Below, piece after piece: positions 45,072 through 53,343 of a DNA stretch of 56,589 nt (position 1 is the first letter of the stretch; the number at the start of each line of letters is the position of its first letter). Source of the DNA: Lachnospiraceae bacterium (GTDB taxonomy: Bacteria; Bacillota; Clostridia; Lachnospirales; Lachnospiraceae); NCBI GenBank assembly GCA_017436865.1, contig JAFSCH010000108.1:1-56589 (forward strand). Reading direction: 5' to 3'. The notes under the pieces are model-generated. The model was given only the letters and a program-made list of their open reading frames with translations, did no database searches and was not told the origin of the DNA. The position numbers were made by a program, and so were the translations under genes.

Positions 45072-46448
45072 ATGAAGAGAACAAAGCGAGTAGTAAGTAT
45101 GATGATGGCAGCTACCATGATGGCAGGAACACTTGCAGGATGTGGAAGCAGTGAGCAGGCAGCAACAACAGGTGATTCAACTGTTGCGCAGGAGACAAAA
45201 GCTGCACAGGAGACAAAGATTGATGATGCTACAACACCAACAGCAGAGAAGGCAGATGGAGAAGTAACAGAACTTACCTTTTGGTATTCATGGACAGATA
45301 AAATTCAGGAAAATAACATTGCATTAACCGAAGAGTTCAATGAAACAGTAGGAAAAGAATTAGGAATTCATGTAACAGCAGAATATCAGGGTACTTATGA
45401 TGACCTTCATCAGAAGTTACAGGCAGCATATGTAGCTGGAGAAACACCAGATGTATCGGTTATGGAAATCAGTGCAATCAGAACCTTTGCTGAAAACGGA
45501 GTAATTGAGCCACTTGATACTTATATTAATGCAGCAGGTGCGGATATGTCAGATTTTCATGATGGTTTAATGCAGAATTCATATATCAATGATGCTTGTT
45601 ATGGTGTTCCATATCTTAGAAGTACACCTATCATGTATATGAATAAGTCATTAATTGAAGAAGCTGGATTAACAGTAGATGGAATGAAAACATGGGATGA
45701 TATGAAAACCTATGCAACAACCTTGCATGAAAAGACAGGAAACTACGGAATTTCTATTTGGAGCTACAATTGGATTTTCGAAGCATTTATGCTTGAGCAT
45801 GGTTCAAGTGTTTTAACAGAAGATGAAATGGCAACAAATATGAATAATGATGCAGCAAAAGAAATCGTTAACTTCTTTAAGGATTTAAAGGACAGTGGAG
45901 CTGCTCATATCTATTCAGCTGCTGATGCTGACAAGGTTAAGACTGACGTAATGAACCAGAGTACAGCAATTTGGTATGGTTCAACAGGTGACTTTACATA
46001 TTACAATGAAGTAGCAGCAGATTGTGGATTTGAGCTTGGATGTTGTTTCATTCCAATGGCTGAAAATTATGGTGTAACATCCGGTGGATGTAACTTAACT
46101 ATGGTTGCTAATATTCCAGATGAGAATAAGCAGGCAGCATGGACATTCATTGAATGGATTACACAGAAGGAACAGACAATCAAAGCTTCAACTAATACAG
46201 GATATCTTCCATCTAGAAAGAGTGCAGCAGATTCAGAAGAAATGAATGCATTATATGCTGAGATTCCACAGTACAAAGTAGCTCTTGATCAGCTTGCATA
46301 CAGCACAGGTCGTCCAATGAATCCAGGATATGTAGAAGCATCTATCGAATTACAGGATGCACTTGATGCAATTTGGGTAAATGATGCAGATGTTGATACA
46401 ACACTTGCAGAATTAGAAACAAAAATGAATAAGCTGTTGAACGAATAG
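45072..46448 (+). CDS. ABC importer B: extracellular solute-binding lipoprotein
   Basis: 458 residues. Signal peptide with lipobox GTLAGC (Cys about 24), Thr/Ala/Gln linker to about 65, then a family 1 binding domain (VTELTFWYSWTDKIQENN, GVPYLRSTPIMYMNKSLIEE, STAIWYGSTGDFTYYNE). The GVPYLRSTPIMYMN segment resembles UgpB/glycerophosphodiester and polyol binders. GAGGAG at 45059-45064 sets the start. It is separated from permease 2 by 75 bases with no clear terminator and continues into the phosphodiesterase gene 9 bases later. Confidence 0.9.
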   Translation: MKRTKRVVSMMMAATMMAGTLAGCGSSEQAATTGDSTVAQETKAAQETKIDDATTPTAEKADGEVTELTFWYSWTDKIQENNIALTEEFNETVGKELGIHVTAEYQGTYDDLHQKLQAAYVAGETPDVSVMEISAIRTFAENGVIEPLDTYINAAGADMSDFHDGLMQNSYINDACYGVPYLRSTPIMYMNKSLIEEAGLTVDGMKTWDDMKTYATTLHEKTGNYGISIWSYNWIFEAFMLEHGSSVLTEDEMATNMNNDAAKEIVNFFKDLKDSGAAHIYSAADADKVKTDVMNQSTAIWYGSTGDFTYYNEVAADCGFELGCCFIPMAENYGVTSGGCNLTMVANIPDENKQAAWTFIEWITQKEQTIKASTNTGYLPSRKSAADSEEMNALYAEIPQYKVALDQLAYSTGRPMNPGYVEASIELQDALDAIWVNDADVDTTLAELETKMNKLLNE

Positions 46449-46457
46449 AGGTAAAAC

Positions 46458-47762
46458 ATGAAAAATAAATTAATCGTTCTTTCGGCAGATGCCATGGTAA
46501 CGGAAGATTTGGAGTTATTCTCCAATCTTCCTGGTTATCAGAAGTATTTAGCAAATGGATGCATGATTCGTAAGGTTAGGTCAATTTATCCAACGGTTAC
46601 TTACCCTTGTCATACTACCATGATGACAGGAAACTATCCGGATAGGCATGGTGTTACAAGTAATTTTAAATTTGATATAAATGAAAAACCTACACCTTGG
46701 AATTGGTTTGCAGATGTCATTCAGTCAAAGGATATCTTTACTGCATGTAAGGAAAAAGGTCTTACGACAGCAACCGTGTCCTGGCCGGTAACCTGCGGTC
46801 ATAAAAATATTGATTACATGATTCCCGAATATGTACCACAGGTATATGGTGTGCAGGGAAATGATACAATAGAAGATATGTTTCGTAGAGCAGGCAGTGA
46901 TGAAGATATGATAGCTATCATAAAGAAAAATAGCCACATATTGAAAGAATATAAGCATCCATATATTGATGAGTTTATTGTTCAGTGCGCATGCGATATT
47001 TTGAGAGAGAAACAGCCGGATGTGATTTTGATTCATCCTGCGAATATTGATGGAGCGAGACATGCCAACGGGGTTTTTCATGAAAATGTTAACCAGGCAG
47101 TAAAAGATACGGATCGTTTTGTGCAGATGCTCATGAATGTTCAGGAAGAGCTTGGCTTAGCGGAAAATACAAATTTAGTAGTAACAAGTGACCATGGACA
47201 GATGGACATTCAAAGAATTATCAATATAAATGTGATGCTTGCAGATTACGGATTTATTGATGTGGATCAACAGGGCACGGTAACGGATTGGAAGGCTTTT
47301 TGTCTGTCAAATGCATTGTCAGCAAATGTATATTTGAAGAATCCGGAAGATGAGCAGACAAAGCAAAGAGTATTTCAGTTACTTCGCTGGATGAAAAAAG
47401 AAGGAATCTACGGAATTGGTGAAGTATATACTGCAGAAGAGGCGCATGAAAAATATCATTTAAATGGAGATTTTGCTTTTGTAATAGAAAGTGATGATTA
47501 TACTTCATTTGGAGAAAGTGTAAATGGAGAATTAGTTGAGTCGTTTGGAGATAGAGATTATCGTTATGGAAAGGCTTCACACGGACATTTACCAGAGAAA
47601 GGACCACAGCCAATTTTCATGGCAAAAGGGCCGGATTTTGCAGAAAATGTAGTAATAGAAAATGGCAGACTAATTGATGAGGCACCAACTTACGCAAAGG
47701 TATTGGGAGTTGATTTGCCTGACACGGATGGAATGCCTATAAATGAGTTTATTAGAAAATAG
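46458..47762 (+). CDS. Intracellular NPP-type (type I) phosphodiesterase/nucleotide pyrophosphatase
   Basis: 434 residues of the alkaline phosphatase superfamily, NPP branch. D11 (LSADAM) is a metal ligand. The nucleophilic threonine lies in YPTVTYPCHTT (T46 or T48), followed by TGNYPDRHGV. Further metal ligands are in NIDGARHANG, VTSDHGQMD and SHGHLPEKG. NPP enzymes cleave phosphodiester or pyrophosphate bonds. No signal peptide is seen, so it acts in the cytosol on imported or internal substrate. Last gene of the importer B operon (9 bases after the binding protein), closed by the terminator at 47787. A relation to imported glycerophosphodiesters or sugar nucleotides is inferred. Confidence 0.88.
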   Translation: MKNKLIVLSADAMVTEDLELFSNLPGYQKYLANGCMIRKVRSIYPTVTYPCHTTMMTGNYPDRHGVTSNFKFDINEKPTPWNWFADVIQSKDIFTACKEKGLTTATVSWPVTCGHKNIDYMIPEYVPQVYGVQGNDTIEDMFRRAGSDEDMIAIIKKNSHILKEYKHPYIDEFIVQCACDILREKQPDVILIHPANIDGARHANGVFHENVNQAVKDTDRFVQMLMNVQEELGLAENTNLVVTSDHGQMDIQRIININVMLADYGFIDVDQQGTVTDWKAFCLSNALSANVYLKNPEDEQTKQRVFQLLRWMKKEGIYGIGEVYTAEEAHEKYHLNGDFAFVIESDDYTSFGESVNGELVESFGDRDYRYGKASHGHLPEKGPQPIFMAKGPDFAENVVIENGRLIDEAPTYAKVLGVDLPDTDGMPINEFIRK

Positions 47763-47786
47763 TTATATAATAATTTCTTCTCTTCA

Positions 47787-47829
47787 AGAGCATGTTTATA
47801 TCTGAAAAGATATGAATGTGTTCTTTTTG
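47787..47829 (+). terminator. Long terminator of the importer B operon
   Basis: A 17-bp stem (47787-47803 with 47808-47824, four G-U pairs, no mismatch) with loop GAAA, followed by TTTTGT. R1 copy C follows directly. Confidence 0.85.
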
Positions 47830-47830
47830 T

Positions 47831-47900
47831 GTAATAGAAAATTGCTGTTATATGGTGGTAGTTAAGAAAAATTTTACGAAGTAAATCCTTTGAGTGCAAT
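47831..47900 (+). repeat. Dispersed two-hairpin repeat, family R1, copy C (decayed)
   Basis: Lead and hairpin 1 are conserved (TAATAGAAAATTGCTGTTA, ATTTTACGAAGTAAAT), then TTTGAGTGCAA, after which the right arm of hairpin 2 is replaced by an A-run. Same position as copies A and B: directly behind a strong gene terminator. The rest of the gap to 48056 is AT-rich without a recognisable feature except a TTGACA at about 47961. Confidence 0.65.
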
Positions 47901-48056
47901 AAAAAAATGGATAAATAGATACAATAGAAATAATCTGTTTTTAAACGATATTATAACGAATTGACAATAAATAATAAAACAAATAAAACAATATTATGTA
48001 AAATATAAATATAAAATGTTATAGAAATGATTGAATTGTAAGGAGGCGGAAAAAAT

Positions 48057-48332
48057 ATGCAAAATGAACAAGTCACAAGTAAACTTCCATCAAAAATGAG
48101 TGTAATCGTGAGAATCATGGTTTCTGCTTATTTATTGTATACCGTATTATCCTTAGGAGATGTGTGGAATCGATATTCGAATGGAGAACTAATTTTATAT
48201 TTGGTAATCATGATATTTTTTGTGGTTATTGCTCTGTTTATGGGCAGCATTTCCATTCGTGATTTGATAAAAGGAAAGTATTGCGGAGGTGCTATGGATC
48301 GTTCAGAAGCATCAGAGGAAAACAGAGAATAG
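48057..48332 (+). CDS. Small two-helix membrane protein of unknown function
   Basis: 91 residues. Two hydrophobic helices (about 16-34, VIVRIMVSAYLLYTVLSLG, and 46-66, LILYLVIMIFFVVIALFMG), then a short charged tail ending EASEENRE. An excellent ribosome site, AAGGAGGCGG, lies 8-10 bases before the ATG, which argues that it is a real gene. No family recognised. It is not obviously linked to its neighbours. Confidence 0.7.
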   Translation: MQNEQVTSKLPSKMSVIVRIMVSAYLLYTVLSLGDVWNRYSNGELILYLVIMIFFVVIALFMGSISIRDLIKGKYCGGAMDRSEASEENRE

Positions 48333-48389
48333 GTATAAAAATATGTGATAAAAAAACAGAAAAGCTTACAAATAGTGCGATAATTTACG

Positions 48390-48417
48390 TTGACAATTTG
48401 AAAAAACGACATATTAT
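48390..48417 (+). promoter_or_regulatory. Promoter of the decayed ChvE-type operon
   Basis: TTGACA at 48390-48395 and TATTAT at 48412-48417 (spacer 16; ATTATA gives 17). The leader of about 115 nt includes a CATG-rich stretch (48486-48500) without a recognised riboswitch. Confidence 0.6.
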
Positions 48418-48537
48418 ATATATGTAAAAGATGTCTGAAAAAATAAAAAGAATTTTGAAAAAGACATATTTACATCGTGCAAGTCCATGTAATTCATGGT
48501 CAGTTAATTTATTTATCTTATTAAGTACAGGGGGACA

Positions 48538-49116
48538 ATGTATGAAAAAAAGATTTTAAGTATTTTAATGAGCGCTGCTATGATTGCAACTTTATTAGTA
48601 GGTTGTGGTTCTAGTGAAACAACGACTACGGATTCAACAAGTAGTACAAACAGTGAAGTTACTACTACTGATACAGCAAGCGACACAAAAGCAGAAGCTA
48701 CGGTAACAGCTGGTAAAAAGGTTGGTGTAGCAATGCCTACACAGTCGTCTGAAAGATGGATTAATGATGGTGCTAATATGAAGTCCAAGTTAGAGGCTTT
48801 AGGATATGAAGTAGATCTTCAGTATGCAGAAGATGATGTACAGATGCAGGTTTCTCAGATTGAGAACATGATTGCAAGTGGTGTTAACTGTCTTGTAATT
48901 GCTTCTATCGACTCTGCAGCATTAGTAAACGTAGAAGCACAGGCAAAGGCAGTTCTTGAAGGTTCAGAACCGGAAATCAATGATACAGAGCAGTATAACA
49001 ACGGTGTTATTACAGTTCCTTCTTATCTGTGTACACCTATCGCAGTAGATGTGGACAACTATCAGAAAGAAATCGTAGATGGTGGATATTATACAGCAGA
49101 ACAGTTAGCAGAATAA
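48538..49116 (+). pseudogene. Internally deleted ChvE/XylF-type sugar-binding lipoprotein
   Basis: 192 residues where homologues have about 370. The lipoprotein signal peptide (TLLVGC) and first lobe (KKVGVAMPTQSSERWINDG, MIASGVNCLVIASIDSAAL) run normally to AQAKA (about 139). The next residues are [19 protein letters not shown] and the usual C-terminus up to [12 protein letters not shown]. In-frame loss of roughly 170-180 residues removes most of the sugar-binding cleft, so it cannot work as a receptor. The start and promoter are intact, so a shortened lipoprotein may still be made. First of three damaged genes. Confidence 0.85.
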
Positions 49117-49129
49117 TAGGAGTAAATGT

Positions 49130-49161
49130 AAAAGGCGACGGTTCAAACTGTCGCCTTTTAT
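49130..49161 (+). terminator. Intercistronic hairpin after the ChvE remnant
   Basis: AAAAGGCGAC (49130-49139) pairs perfectly with GTCGCCTTTT (about 49149-49158), followed by ATTCT. In intact operons of this type, such a hairpin boosts the binding-protein transcript relative to the transporter genes. Confidence 0.7.
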
Positions 49162-49185
49162 TCTACATAAAAGAGAAAGGAAGCA

Positions 49186-49910
49186 ATGCGGATGTCAGAA
49201 TATATCTTGGAGTAGGAAAACAGCAGCTTATTGAAATTGCAAAAGCAATGGCAAAGAAAGTAGAGCTATTGATTTTGGATGAGCCAACAGCAGCCTTAAA
49301 TGATGAGGAGAGTAAAAAGCTTCTTGAAATCATGTTAGAGCTGAAAAAACAGGGAATTACCTGTATCATTATCTCTCATAAATTAAATGAAATCAGCTAT
49401 GTTGCGGATTCCATCACAGTAATTCGTGATGGGCATACCATCGAGACTTTGGAAAAAGGAAAAGATGATTTCTCAGAAGACAGAATTATCAAAGGAATGG
49501 TAGGGCGAGAACTTACCAATCGTTATCCAATTAGAGAAAATGTTAAAATAGGTGATACCATTTTTGAAGTGAAAAATTGGAATGTATATCATCCTGATGA
49601 TCCAGAAAGACAAATGATAAAGGATGTTAATATTCAAGTAAAGGCTGGAGAAGTTGTTGGGTTGGCAGGATTAATGGGTGCCGGCAGAACAGAGCTTGCC
49701 ATGAGTATTTTTGGAAAATCATACGGACAAAAGATATCAGGACAAATTATTATTTCATCGGAAATGCCTGAGATTATTGGTACCTGTGATCGAGTTTATG
49801 TGATTAATGAAGGTGAAATAGCAGGAGAACTGAATAAAGACAATGTTTCTCAGGAGAAAATTATGCAATCGATTATGGCTCATAACAGAAAGGATGATAG
49901 AAATGAATAA
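49186..49910 (+). pseudogene. Deleted and frameshifted GguA/MglA-type sugar ABC ATPase
   Basis: A true start (ATG 49186 or 49192 behind AGAAAGG) reads MSEYILE and meets a stop at 49213. The downstream part, in another frame, begins at [15 protein letters not shown], which is the signature region of ATPase domain 1. The first 120 or so residues, including Walker A, are thus lost with a frameshift at the joint. Walker [13 protein letters not shown] and domain 2 up to [19 protein letters not shown] are intact. Then a second deletion joins GQKISGQI to the C-terminal [19 protein letters not shown] clear pseudogene. Confidence 0.88.
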
Positions 49911-50469
49911 GAAAAAAGTTGTTAATCTTGATATGAAACAGTATGGTATGTTTCTTGCTCTTATTGTAATCTATGTAGTATTTGCTATTATGACCGGTGG
50001 AAAGAACCTGTCTCCTGCAAATATTAATAACCTTATTATGCAGAATGGTTATGTAGTAATTCTTGCGGTTGGTATGCTTTTGTGTGTACTCACCGGTAAT
50101 GTAGACCTTGGTGTAGGATCTGTTGTTGCTGTAACAGGTGCAACCGTAGGTATTATGATTGTTGATTATGGAATGAATATGTGGGTTGCTATTTTAGCGG
50201 CACTGACAATTGGTTTATGCTTAGGTATGTTTGCAGGTTTCTTTATTGCTTACTTATCTATTCCGCCTTTTGTAGTAACACTTGCAACCATGTTAATGGG
50301 ACGAGGACTTACCTATACATTATTACAGGCACAGACTAAGGGGCCTCTTCCGGCAGAATATGTATTTATCGGTGCAGGATTTCTTCCGACTGTAAAAATT
50401 CCATTTGCAGGTGGTACGCTTGACATTTTAGAGTGGCTGCTATATAGTATGGATGCGGATAAAGAATGA
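49903..50469 (+). pseudogene. C-terminally truncated GguB/XylH-type sugar permease
   Basis: 188 residues where homologues have about 390. It starts [17 protein letters not shown] and reads normally through the first five or so helices (VILAVGMLLCVLTGNVDLGV, IPPFVVTLATMLMGRGLTYT) to FLPTVKIPFAGGTLDI. It then breaks off into 13 unrelated codons that are really the thiT promoter region. The remaining half is missing, so the permease cannot function. Confidence 0.87.
50420..50448 (+). promoter_or_regulatory. thiT promoter, possibly created at the permease deletion joint
   Basis: TTGACA at 50420-50425, spacer 17, TATAGT at 50443-50448. The -35 hexamer lies in the codons for the LD of the permease motif GGTLDI, while everything after it is foreign to the permease. 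The promoter therefore sits on, or very close to, the deletion joint. Confidence 0.7.
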
Positions 50470-50496
50470 ATATCCTGCATAAAAATAAGATAGAAA

Positions 50497-50590
50497 CCGC
50501 TAGGGGTGCGCATCGCTGAGATTGGATGGTTATATATGCTGTCCTGACCCTCACTACTTGAACCGGATAATACCGGCGTAAGGAAGCAAA
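50497..50590 (+). ncRNA. TPP (thiamine pyrophosphate) riboswitch
   Basis: All the conserved pieces of the THI element are present in order: CTAGGGGTGC (50500-50509), CGCTGAGA (50514-50521), GACCCT (50546-50551), TTGAACC, and GGATAATACC (50565-50574) followed by GGCGTAAGGAAG. The variable P3 stem lies between CTGAGA and GACCC. It senses thiamine pyrophosphate and switches off thiT when the vitamin is plentiful. The expression platform is at 50591-50671. Confidence 0.95.
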
Positions 50591-50641
50591 AGAAGCTTAA
50601 AAGCCTGCAAAGGTAAAAGTTTTTAAGTATACGATGTTGTC

Positions 50642-50670
50642 CCTCCTTGCAAAGATGAAGGAGGATTTTT
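50642..50670 (+). terminator. Riboswitch-controlled hairpin that also hides the thiT ribosome site
   Basis: CCTCCTT (50642-50648) pairs perfectly with AAGGAGG (50658-50664), followed by ATTTTTT and ATG at 50672. The 3' arm is the thiT Shine-Dalgarno. The same hairpin can terminate transcription and block translation. An upstream CTTAAAA..TTTTTAAG pairing (about 50595-50627) may be the competing structure. Confidence 0.75.
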
Positions 50671-50671
50671 T

Positions 50672-51232
50672 ATGTCAAAAAAAGAAACAAGAAAACCTAA
50701 AAAGGTAACACCAAAACAGCTGGTGTTTTGTGCAGTGGCGGTTGGATTAGCAACCGTATTGTCCAATATTAAGCTGTTTCGTTTCCCGACAGGAGGTTCC
50801 ATTACATTATTTTCGATGCTAATGATAAGTCTTCCGGGCTATTGGTTTGGATTGGGTGCAGGAATTGTTACAGGAATTGCGTATGGCTTATTACAACTTA
50901 TGATTGATCCCTATGTATTATTTCCATTACAGCTTATTGTGGACTATGTTTTTGCCTTTGGCGTATTTGGGCTGTCAGGATTTTTCAAAAATGCAAAATC
51001 AGGGCTTGTGAAAGGATACGTAGTAGCCGTATGTGGAAGATTTATTTTTGCGACAATATCGGGATGGATTTTCTTTGGAGAATATGCATGGGAAGGCTGG
51101 AATGCATTAGCATATTCTCTCGTGTATAATGCCATTTACATATTTACAGAAGCGATAATAACCATATTGATTCTTGTACTTCCACCAGTTAAGGAAGCGA
51201 TGACAAGAGTGAAGAAACTTGCCGTGGAATAA
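50672..51232 (+). CDS. thiT: Thiamine transporter ThiT (ECF S component)
   Basis: 186 residues, about six membrane helices. Typical ThiT stretches are LPGYWFGLGAGIVTGIAYGL, DPYVLFPLQLIVDYVFAFG and the final FTEAIITILILVLPPV. It binds thiamine outside and delivers it with the shared EcfAA'T module, which is encoded elsewhere. Identification is secured by the TPP riboswitch directly upstream. Monocistronic, with a perfect terminator at 51249. Confidence 0.95.
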   Translation: MSKKETRKPKKVTPKQLVFCAVAVGLATVLSNIKLFRFPTGGSITLFSMLMISLPGYWFGLGAGIVTGIAYGLLQLMIDPYVLFPLQLIVDYVFAFGVFGLSGFFKNAKSGLVKGYVVAVCGRFIFATISGWIFFGEYAWEGWNALAYSLVYNAIYIFTEAIITILILVLPPVKEAMTRVKKLAVE

Positions 51233-51248
51233 CAAGAAGTATTTTCAA

Positions 51249-51283
51249 CAACAAAGGGCGGTTAAAACCGCCCTTTGTTGTGT
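51249..51283. terminator. Perfect bidirectional terminator between thiT and the Rpn-like gene
   Basis: A 15-bp perfect stem (51249-51263 with 51266-51280, loop AA) rich in GC at its centre (GGGCGGTT/AACCGCCC). Confidence 0.85.
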
Positions 51284-51299
51284 ATTAATTTGTAATATA

Positions 51300-51971
51300 T
51301 TACATTTTAGAAATAAATTCAGAAATACTGTCAACTTTTGTAGCAAGCTTGAACCAAGATTTTAGAATATTCATTTCTTTTTCGCTTTGAATTTTTTGTT
51401 GCAACTCAGGTGGAATAGATCCTTTTTCTTCTAGTAATTCCATGATGGAGTTAATACGCTCTTTAAGTTGTCCCTGCACAATTCCTTGTTCAATTCCTTG
51501 TTCAATTCCTTGTTTGAGTCCTTGTTCCATGCCCTTTTGTATTCCTATTTCTGTACCTTTTAATTCGGCATAAGCCATAAGTTCATCAAATTTCATATAT
51601 TCAATTTTCACCTCCGGCGATACCTTTACTCTGCTAACATAATCATGAACCTCTTTGGTTGCAGCATCAGTAGCGTTACTTTCTTTGCTATCCTGTATAT
51701 ATTGTAGCATGGCTTTTATTTCTTTACTACCACCTTTTGTACCATTCGTATTAAAATAGTAAAAACGTAACCCATCATCGTAATTTAATTCGGGTAATTC
51801 CATACACTGATTTTTAATGGTATACATCATATAATCATATTCAAAAGGATCAAAATTGGTGATAGTAATGACATAAAGATTAGGGAGTTTTGAAAAATTG
51901 GTTTCCCCACTTTTTAGATAACGACTGTCTATTTTAGCTTGATAGAAACGGTTATGTTTAGGAATATGCAT
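51300..51971 (-). pseudogene. N-terminally truncated Rpn/PD-(D/E)XK transposase-type nuclease relative
   Basis: 223 residues matching the middle and C-terminal parts of the Rpn-like nuclease/transposase family (RFYQAKIDSRYLKSGE, LPNLYVITITNFDPF, a YYFNTNGTKGG segment). The tail contains GIEQG repeats (KQGIEQGIEQGIVQGQLKER). The catalytic N-terminal third is missing. The open frame runs 16 codons upstream of this ATG (YPRYILGISPHLQQ) to a stop near 52019, with no start codon and no ribosome site. Such genes are multicopy and often broken in gut Firmicutes. Probably inactive; a short tail-only protein is possible. Confidence 0.65.
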
Positions 51972-52224
51972 GTTTTGCTGTAAATGTGGCGATATGCCAA
52001 GAATGTACCTAGGATAGGGTTATTATAGATATAGAAAATAGGAATGTCAATGACATAGAAGATATAAAATTTTAAAATATTTATAAACTGATATATATGT
52101 CATGTGAATAACAAAACTTGTAATACATACTAAAAAGGAGTATTGTTAGGAATAAAGAAATATAGTAACTATGTAGATACTGAATAATTACGAAATAACA
52201 AAACAAAGTAGGAAGGAAAATAGA

Positions 52225-53172
52225 GTGGAAAATTTAATATTTTGTTTAAATGCAACCATACCAGTCTTTTTAGTGATGGTAGCAGGATATATTTTTCGAA
52301 GAATAAATTTAGTAGATGAAGGATTTGTAAAAACATTAAATTCTTTCAATTTTAAGGTTACATTACCAGCTCTTTTAGTAGCGGATATTGCAGAAGCAGA
52401 TTTTTATGCAGTGTGGGATACGAAGTTTGTTTTATTTTGCTTTGGAGTGACGTTGCTATGTATAAGCATTATATCATTATTGGCACGATTATTGTTGAGG
52501 GATAAAACGATTCTTGGAGAGTTCATTCAAGCTTCATACCGTGGAAGTGCAGCGGTTTTAGGTGTTGCGTTTATACAGAATATTTATGGTTCTAGCTCTA
52601 TCGCCCCGTTAATGATATTAGCGACAGTGCCGTTATATAATGTAGCAGCAGTTATGATTTTGTCATTTACTGCCCCGGGAAGCACAGGACTTGATAAGGA
52701 CAATTTGAAAAAGTCATTAAAGGGTATTATAACCAATCCGATTATTCTTGGTATTTTTCTTGGAATGATAATTTCGATAGCAAGAATTCAGCTTCCGTTT
52801 ATTGTGAGCAAGACATTACATAACTTCTCCGTGCTTGCAACGCCCCTTGCTTTGATTGGACTTGGTGCAGGGTTTGAGGGGAAAAAGGCGTTGGCAAAGC
52901 TAAAACCAACCTTAATTTGCTCTCTATGTAAGCTTTTTGTCATGCCGCTGATTTTTCTTCCGATTGCGGCAACATTAGGTTTTCGTAATGAGAAAATGGT
53001 AGCGATACTGATTATGCTTGGTGCACCAACTACAGTAAGTTGTTATATTATGTCAAAAAATATGGGACATGAAGGTGTGCTGTCTTCAAGCTGTGTTGTT
53101 TCTACCACCTTCTTAAGTTCAGTTTTTATTACATTGTGGTTGTTTGTGCTACGAATGAAAGAATTAATTTAA
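52225..53172 (+). CDS. AEC-family (auxin efflux carrier-like) transporter
   Basis: 315 residues, about ten membrane helices in two inverted halves. Family marks are NATIPVFLVMVAGYIFRRIN, NSFNFKVTLPALLV and the C-terminal LGAPTTVSCYIMSKNMGHEG (AEC signature A-P-x-x with N/S). Bacterial relatives move malate, malonate or amino acids; the substrate is unknown here. The start is GTG behind AGGAAGGAAAATAGA. Single gene; the 51972-52224 region before it is AT-rich without a clear promoter. Confidence 0.9.
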   Translation: MENLIFCLNATIPVFLVMVAGYIFRRINLVDEGFVKTLNSFNFKVTLPALLVADIAEADFYAVWDTKFVLFCFGVTLLCISIISLLARLLLRDKTILGEFIQASYRGSAAVLGVAFIQNIYGSSSIAPLMILATVPLYNVAAVMILSFTAPGSTGLDKDNLKKSLKGIITNPIILGIFLGMIISIARIQLPFIVSKTLHNFSVLATPLALIGLGAGFEGKKALAKLKPTLICSLCKLFVMPLIFLPIAATLGFRNEKMVAILIMLGAPTTVSCYIMSKNMGHEGVLSSSCVVSTTFLSSVFITLWLFVLRMKELI

Positions 53173-53179
53173 ACTTGGG

Positions 53180-53320
53180 TTTAGTGAGCCATGCAGCCCA
53201 CTCGCAACTTGCGTTGCTCGTTGGCACGGCGTTCGCCGTATTGTTCTGTGTCTAAAGTTGCTCTTGTGTGAGCGAGCTCCCACCGAGCAATTTAGCCACA
53301 GAACAGCATGGCTCACTAAA
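53180..53320. repeat. Structured intergenic repeat, family R2, copy 2
   Basis: Closed by a perfect 15-bp inverted repeat: TTTAGTGAGCCATGC (53180-53194) and GCATGGCTCACTAAA (53306-53320). Inside, TGTTCTGTG (53242-53250) pairs with CACAGAACA (53297-53305), immediately next to the outer stem. The segment 53195-53241 carries its own hairpins GCAAC..GTTGC and CGGCG-TT-CGCCG. This makes a three-way junction. A 41-base block at 53200-53240 is shared with 202-242. No transposase and no obvious target duplication. Confidence 0.8.
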
Positions 53321-53343
53321 ATCAAAATTACCATTTTATAGAA

